From assembly GCF_021287135.1 (NCBI RefSeq), contig NZ_JAJTBB010000055.1, positions 1 to 55,045 on the forward strand: 55,045 bases of DNA. Reading direction: 5' to 3'. This DNA comes from Acidovorax sp. (GTDB taxonomy: Bacteria; Pseudomonadota; Gammaproteobacteria; Burkholderiales; Burkholderiaceae_C). This document shows positions 51,357 to 55,045 of the stretch, one piece after another. Each line of letters begins with the position of its first letter. Position 1 is the stretch's first letter. The position numbers were made by a program, and so were the translations under genes. Under the pieces are notes generated by a model that ran no database searches, was not told the DNA's origin, and saw only the letters and a program-made list of their open reading frames with translations.

Positions 51357-51764
51357 ATGCCCAACCAGGAAGAATCGCGCGATGGCACACCCCGCGTGAA
51401 CCCCGACCGCCCCTCCCCCGACGTGGAACGCTACGCCACCGATGGCCAGACCAACGCACGCGGCAAGGGCCCATCCGACGAGCAGGGCCAGCCTCCCGAC
51501 GCGAATCTGGTCGCGCCCAGCGGGGTCAACGAGCGCGACCGGGGCGCGGCGGACGTGCCGCCCACCACGTCCGAGCAGCTGAACTTTGACGACGCCACCG
51601 AAGACCACCCGCGCGGCGACAACCGCCGCACCGGCGGCACCTGGAGCACCCCGCCGCACAACACCGGCGACCAGGGCGCCGTGGGCCGAGCCCCGGGCGC
51701 GGGCCTGTCGGACCGCAACGGCCCCAGCGATCCTGACGCCCGCAACGGCCGGCCCCAGCGATAG
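51357..51764 (+). CDS. Hydrophilic, probably disordered protein
   Basis: The 135-residue product (MPNQEESRDGTPRVNPDRPS...) is dominated by Asp, Glu, Arg, Asn, Pro, Gly and Thr, with hardly any large hydrophobic residues and no Cys. This predicts an intrinsically disordered protein. CCGGAGAGACCCACC before the ATG offers a plausible ribosome-binding site. I recognise no family. Such proteins are sometimes linked to desiccation or stress, but nothing here proves it. Confidence 0.65.
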   Translation: MPNQEESRDGTPRVNPDRPSPDVERYATDGQTNARGKGPSDEQGQPPDANLVAPSGVNERDRGAADVPPTTSEQLNFDDATEDHPRGDNRRTGGTWSTPPHNTGDQGAVGRAPGAGLSDRNGPSDPDARNGRPQR

Positions 51765-51809
51765 GCCCCGCGCGGGAAGCCGCCCTTGGCTGAGCGGCTT
51801 TGATGCTTC

Positions 51810-51857
51810 ATTTTTGATAGCTGCTTGCGCTTACCCATCAAGCGCTACGGGCCAATT
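51810..51857. repeat. Dispersed GATAGC/GCGCTT repeat, copy 6 (abutting the queG stop)
   Basis: TTTTTGATAGCTGCTTGCGC, then TTACCCATCAAGCGCTACGG: the clearest copy of the family, with GCGCTT/AAGCGC arms. It ends directly at the queG stop codon and could form the 3' hairpin of the queG transcript. Confidence 0.7.
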
Positions 51858-52937
51858 TCACTCCAAACCCAGCGCCCAGGCCACGTGCTCGCGCACCAGC
51901 GCGCTCGGGTCTTGCGCTCGTGACTGCAGCGCCGCGCGCAGGGCTTCGTCGCCCGTGGCGCGCAGCGCATTGCCCAGCGCCACGGCCACGTTGCGCAGCC
52001 AGCGCTCGTGGCCGATGCGGCGGATGGGGCCGCCTTCGGTCATGCGCAGAAAGGTCGGCTCGTCCCAGGCCAACAGGTGCGCCAGTTGCTGGCCCGACAG
52101 GCCGGCGCGCTCGTCGAAGTCGGGCAGGCGGCTGACCTGGGCGAACTTGTTCCAGGGGCAGATGAGCTGGCAGTCATCGCAGCCATAGATGCGGTTGCCC
52201 ATCAAAGGCCGCAGGTCCAGCGGAATCGGCCCCGCGTGCTCGATCGTCAGGTACGAAATGCACCGCCGCGCATCCACCCGGTGCGGCGCGACGATGGCCT
52301 GCGTGGGGCAGATGTCCATGCAGGCACTGCAACTGCCGCAGTGCGCGGTGACGGGCGCGCTTTCCGGCAGGGCCATGTCCACATAGATCTCGCCCAGAAA
52401 GAACATCGAGCCCGCCTCGCGGCTGAGCACCAGCGTGTGCTTGCCGCGCCAGCCCTGCCCGCTGCGCGCGGCCAGCTCGGCCTCCAGCACCGGGGCCGAG
52501 TCCGTGAAGACGCGGTGGCCAAACGGGCCGATGGCCCCGGCAATGCGGTCGCTGAGCTTTTGCAGCCGCGCGCGCAGCACCTTGTGGTAGTCCCGCCCGC
52601 GGGCGTAGACGGACACGATGCCCTCGTGCGGCCGCGCCAGGCGCGCCAGCTCCAGCGCCTGCCAGCCCTCGGGCGCCCGGGCGCCCGTGCCGCGCGGCAG
52701 GTAGTCCATGCGCGCGGTGATGACGCTGACGGTGCCCGGCACCAGCTCGGCCGGCCGGGCGCGCTTCATGCCGTGCGCCGCCATGTACTGCATGTCGCCA
52801 TGGAAGCCCTGGGCCAGCCAGGCCGCCAGTCCGGGCTCTGCGGCGGACAGGTCCACCCCCGCCACGCCAATTTGGGAAAATCCCAGCTCGCGGGCCCACT
52901 CCTGCATTTGAGGAACGAGTTGACTGTTGCACCCCAT
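51858..52937 (-). CDS. queG: Epoxyqueuosine reductase
   Basis: QueG performs the last step of queuosine synthesis on tRNA, a cobalamin- and Fe-S-dependent reduction. The 359-residue protein shows both [4Fe-4S] motifs (CGSCSACMDICPTQAI and CDDCQLICPWN). It also has the GHRVFTDSAPVLEAELAARS region and a C-terminal HEAT-like segment (LRNVAVALGNALRATGDEAL). The start MGCNSQ at 52937 places its first codons 18 bases into the divergent tsaE frame. The two genes must therefore share a very compact regulatory region. Confidence 0.93.
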   Translation of the reverse strand: MGCNSQLVPQMQEWARELGFSQIGVAGVDLSAAEPGLAAWLAQGFHGDMQYMAAHGMKRARPAELVPGTVSVITARMDYLPRGTGARAPEGWQALELARLARPHEGIVSVYARGRDYHKVLRARLQKLSDRIAGAIGPFGHRVFTDSAPVLEAELAARSGQGWRGKHTLVLSREAGSMFFLGEIYVDMALPESAPVTAHCGSCSACMDICPTQAIVAPHRVDARRCISYLTIEHAGPIPLDLRPLMGNRIYGCDDCQLICPWNKFAQVSRLPDFDERAGLSGQQLAHLLAWDEPTFLRMTEGGPIRRIGHERWLRNVAVALGNALRATGDEALRAALQSRAQDPSALVREHVAWALGLE

Positions 52938-53450
52938 ACCGGCCAGATTGTAGAAACCGCCGCCGCGGCCGCGGGCGATCCGACCCGCCAGTACGTCTGG
53001 CACAGCGAGGACGACACCGCCGCGTTTGCGCGCCGCCTGGCCGCCCAGCCCGGGCTGGGCCACGCGTTCGTCACGCTGCACGGCGACCTGGGCGCCGGCA
53101 AGACCACGCTGGTGCGGCACCTGCTGCGCGCCCTGGGCGTGACCGGACGCATCAAGAGCCCCACCTACGCGGTGGTGGAGCCGCACGAAGCGCCGGGCCT
53201 GGCCCCGCACCCGATGGCCTGGCACTTTGACTTCTACCGTTTCGACGACCCGCGCGAATGGGAGGATGCGGGTTTCAGGGACATTTTTGCCGCCCCCGGC
53301 CTCAAGATGGCAGAATGGCCGGAAAAGGCTGCGGCGCTTACACCGCCTGCGGACCTTGCTATCCACATTGAAGCAATCAACGACACCGAGAGGCAAGTGA
53401 CGCTGCGTGCCCACACCCCTGCCGGACGCAGCCTGCTACAAGGTCTTTGA
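52920..53450 (+). CDS. tsaE: tRNA threonylcarbamoyladenosine ATPase TsaE
   Basis: TsaE is the ATPase of the TsaBDE complex that makes t6A37 in ANN-decoding tRNAs. From TTG 52920 (GAGGAACGAG just before) the product has 176 residues, with Walker A GDLGAGKTTLVRHLLRALG (about 55-73), SPTYAVVEPHE and the HFDFYRFDDPREWEDAGF segment with its Walker-B-like role. It ends four bases before amiC, as in E. coli, where tsaE (yjeE) and an amidase gene are adjacent. The TTG start is the best in frame but is unproven. Confidence 0.9.
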   Translation: MTVAPHTGQIVETAAAAAGDPTRQYVWHSEDDTAAFARRLAAQPGLGHAFVTLHGDLGAGKTTLVRHLLRALGVTGRIKSPTYAVVEPHEAPGLAPHPMAWHFDFYRFDDPREWEDAGFRDIFAAPGLKMAEWPEKAAALTPPADLAIHIEAINDTERQVTLRAHTPAGRSLLQGL

Positions 53451-53454
53451 GCGA

Positions 53455-54906
53455 ATGAGTTCCACCCGAACCTGCCCCCCGTCCCGCCGCACGCTGCTGC
53501 AGGCCGGTAGCCTGGTCTTGCTGCTGGGCGCACAGCAGATTGCCCGCGGAGCCACCATCCTGGCCGTGCGCGTGTGGCCCGCCCCCGAGTACTCGCGGGT
53601 GACCATCGAATCGGACGGCGCGCTGGTGGCCAAGCAGTTTTTCGTGGCCACGCCGCCGCGCCTGGCCGTGGACATCGAGGGCATCGACCTGAGCCCCGAG
53701 CTGCGCGAGCTGGTGGCCAAGGTGAAGCCCGACGACCCCAACATCGCGGGCATCCGCGTCGGCCAGAACGCGCCCGGCGTGGTGCGGCTGGTGGTCGACC
53801 TGAAGCAGGCGGCCGTGCCCCAGGTGTTCACCCTGCCGCCCGTGGCGGCCTACCGGCACCGCCTGGTCTTCGACCTGTATCCCGCCGTGCCGGTGGACCC
53901 GCTGGAAGCCCTGATTGCCGACCGCTTGCGCGAAGCCCCGGCGGACACCAAGACCGCAGCGGCAGCGGCCACCACCGCGCCCGCCGCCCGCAGCGCCGCA
54001 GCTCCGCCCGCACCCGCACACGACCCGCTGGGCGACCTGATCGCCCAGCGCGCCCAACGGCCCGGCGTGCCCGACAACGCCCCGCCCCCGCAGGTGGCCG
54101 CAGCACCGGCGCCTGCACCCGCTCCGGCCCCGGCGCCGGCCGAGACACCGCGCCCCGGCAACCGCGCCACGTCCACCCAGACCGACCGCATCATCATCGT
54201 TGCGCTGGACCCGGGCCACGGCGGCGAAGACCCCGGGGCCACCGGCCCCGCGGGCACGCGCGAGAAAGACGTGGTGCTGCGCGTGGCCCACCTGCTGCGC
54301 GACCGCATCAACGCCACCACCGTGGGCGGCAACCCCATGCGCGCCTTCCTCACGCGCGACGGCGACTACTTCGTGCCGCTGGGCGTGCGGGTGCAGAAGG
54401 CGCGGCGCGTGCAGGCCGACCTGTTCGTCAGCATCCATGCCGATGCCTTCACCACGCCCGAGGCCCGCGGCGCCAGCGTGTTCGCGCTCAGCCAGAGCGG
54501 CGCCTCCAGCACGGCGGCGCGCTGGCTGGCCAACAAGGAAAACCAGGCCGACCTGGTGGGTGGCATCAACGTGCAAAGCAAGGACCAGCACGTGCAGCGC
54601 GCCCTGCTGGACATGAGCACCACCGCGCAGATCAACGACAGCCTCAAGCTCGGCTCCGTGCTGCTGGGCGAGATCGGCAATGTGGGCAAGCTGCACAAGC
54701 CGCGCGTGGAGCAGGCGGGGTTTGCCGTGCTCAAGGCGCCCGACATTCCCAGCGTGCTGGTGGAAACCGCGTTCATCAGCAACCCCGAAGAAGAACGCCG
54801 GCTGCGCAGCAGCGCCTACCAGGAACAGCTGGCCGACGCGCTGATGCGCGGCATCACGCGCTACTTCGCCAGGAACCCGCCGCTGGCGCGCAGCCGTTCG
54901 GTCTAG
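53455..54906 (+). CDS. amiC: N-acetylmuramoyl-L-alanine amidase AmiC-type
   Basis: This amidase trims peptide stems from septal peptidoglycan so that daughter cells separate. The 483 residues start with a twin-arginine-type signal (PSRRTLLQAGSLVLLLGAQQ, Arg11-Arg12), then an AMIN domain (about 35-135) that targets the septum. A Pro/Ala linker (160-245) leads to the Amidase_3 zinc domain, with LDPGHGGEDPGA, VSIHADAF and the catalytic glutamate in VLVETAFISN. E. coli AmiC is also Tat-exported. It follows tsaE by four bases. Confidence 0.94.
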   Translation: MSSTRTCPPSRRTLLQAGSLVLLLGAQQIARGATILAVRVWPAPEYSRVTIESDGALVAKQFFVATPPRLAVDIEGIDLSPELRELVAKVKPDDPNIAGIRVGQNAPGVVRLVVDLKQAAVPQVFTLPPVAAYRHRLVFDLYPAVPVDPLEALIADRLREAPADTKTAAAAATTAPAARSAAAPPAPAHDPLGDLIAQRAQRPGVPDNAPPPQVAAAPAPAPAPAPAPAETPRPGNRATSTQTDRIIIVALDPGHGGEDPGATGPAGTREKDVVLRVAHLLRDRINATTVGGNPMRAFLTRDGDYFVPLGVRVQKARRVQADLFVSIHADAFTTPEARGASVFALSQSGASSTAARWLANKENQADLVGGINVQSKDQHVQRALLDMSTTAQINDSLKLGSVLLGEIGNVGKLHKPRVEQAGFAVLKAPDIPSVLVETAFISNPEEERRLRSSAYQEQLADALMRGITRYFARNPPLARSRSV

Positions 54907-54932
54907 GGATCCTCTTCACGAATCATCGCGCC

Positions 54933-55045
54933 GCGTGCATCTGCGGCCTCGGGCAGTCTGCTGCGTTGCAAATCCTCGCAATAGCTGCGGCTATTGCTGC
55001 GTTTTGCGCCTTGCAGCCCCTCCCGATCCGCAGCGCCCACTTACC
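54933..55045. repeat. Large palindromic repeat, copy C (reaches the window edge)
   Basis: CTGCGGCCTCGGGCAGTCTG, then TGCGTTGCAAATCCTC, then the hairpin GCAATAGC-TGCG-GCTATTGC (54978-54997), then TTGCAGCCCCTCCCGATCCG. The flanks match copy A in the same orientation and copy B inverted. It lies about 27 bases past the amiC stop, so it may act as the 3' hairpin of the tsaE-amiC transcript. It may continue past the window. Confidence 0.75.

Overview
The window is high-GC DNA, densely packed with genes, and looks like the chromosome of a betaproteobacterium of the family Comamonadaceae (Acidovorax/Diaphorobacter-like). This rests on several gene orders: pyrG-kdsA-DUF1330-eno-ftsB; dapA-bamC-metallo-hydrolase; parE-lytic transglycosylase-parC. 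Orphan Bug/TctC periplasmic binding proteins and small dispersed repeats built around GATAGCTGCTTGCGCTT also fit that family. The genus is an inference. Apart from a possible insertion-sequence end at the extreme left, I see no prophage, plasmid, CRISPR array, rRNA or tRNA.

Left part (1-11.4 kb): a probable insertion-sequence end and short repeats lead into a complete three-gene RND efflux operon on the minus strand (membrane fusion protein, HAE1 pump, outer-membrane lipoprotein). A MerR/SoxR-type promoter with a 19-bp spacer lies upstream of it. Next come an alpha/beta-hydrolase-fold protein whose nucleophile serine is replaced by glutamate, a divergent LysR regulator, a VF530-like small protein, and a nitrilase divergent from a second LysR regulator.

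Middle part (11.4-35.6 kb): an alpha-E / circularly permuted ATP-grasp pair, comEC, a RidA-family protein, a chemoreceptor, and the topoisomerase IV genes parE and parC separated by a lytic transglycosylase. These are followed by an MFS transporter, a 53-residue membrane protein, a methyltransferase, dapA-bamC-metallo-hydrolase, an Ala/Pro-rich lipoprotein, the ribosomal oxygenase roxA with a conserved partner, a SlyD-like isomerase, a glycine-zipper lipoprotein, and coaBC-(small membrane protein)-dut.

Right part (35.7-55 kb): pyrG-kdsA-DUF1330-eno-ftsB-unknown, a degenerate stand-alone CZB protein, hslO, a gamma-carbonic anhydrase divergent from a DUF455 ferritin-like protein, and two tandem EAL-HDOD proteins with degenerate EAL domains. 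Then xerD between two orphan Bug proteins, an AEC transporter, a disordered hydrophilic protein, queG, and the overlapping divergent pair tsaE-amiC.

Most of the window is housekeeping: nucleotide, CoA, Kdo and lysine precursors, DNA decatenation, chromosome-dimer resolution, cell wall and division, tRNA modification and redox chaperoning. The least ordinary signals are the SoxR-like promoter with a roughly 375-nt leader upstream of the efflux operon, proteins that kept a fold but lost catalytic or metal-binding residues (hydrolase, CZB, EAL), and two families of dispersed palindromic repeats. One of those families forms large hairpins whose central arms differ in sequence but stay complementary.
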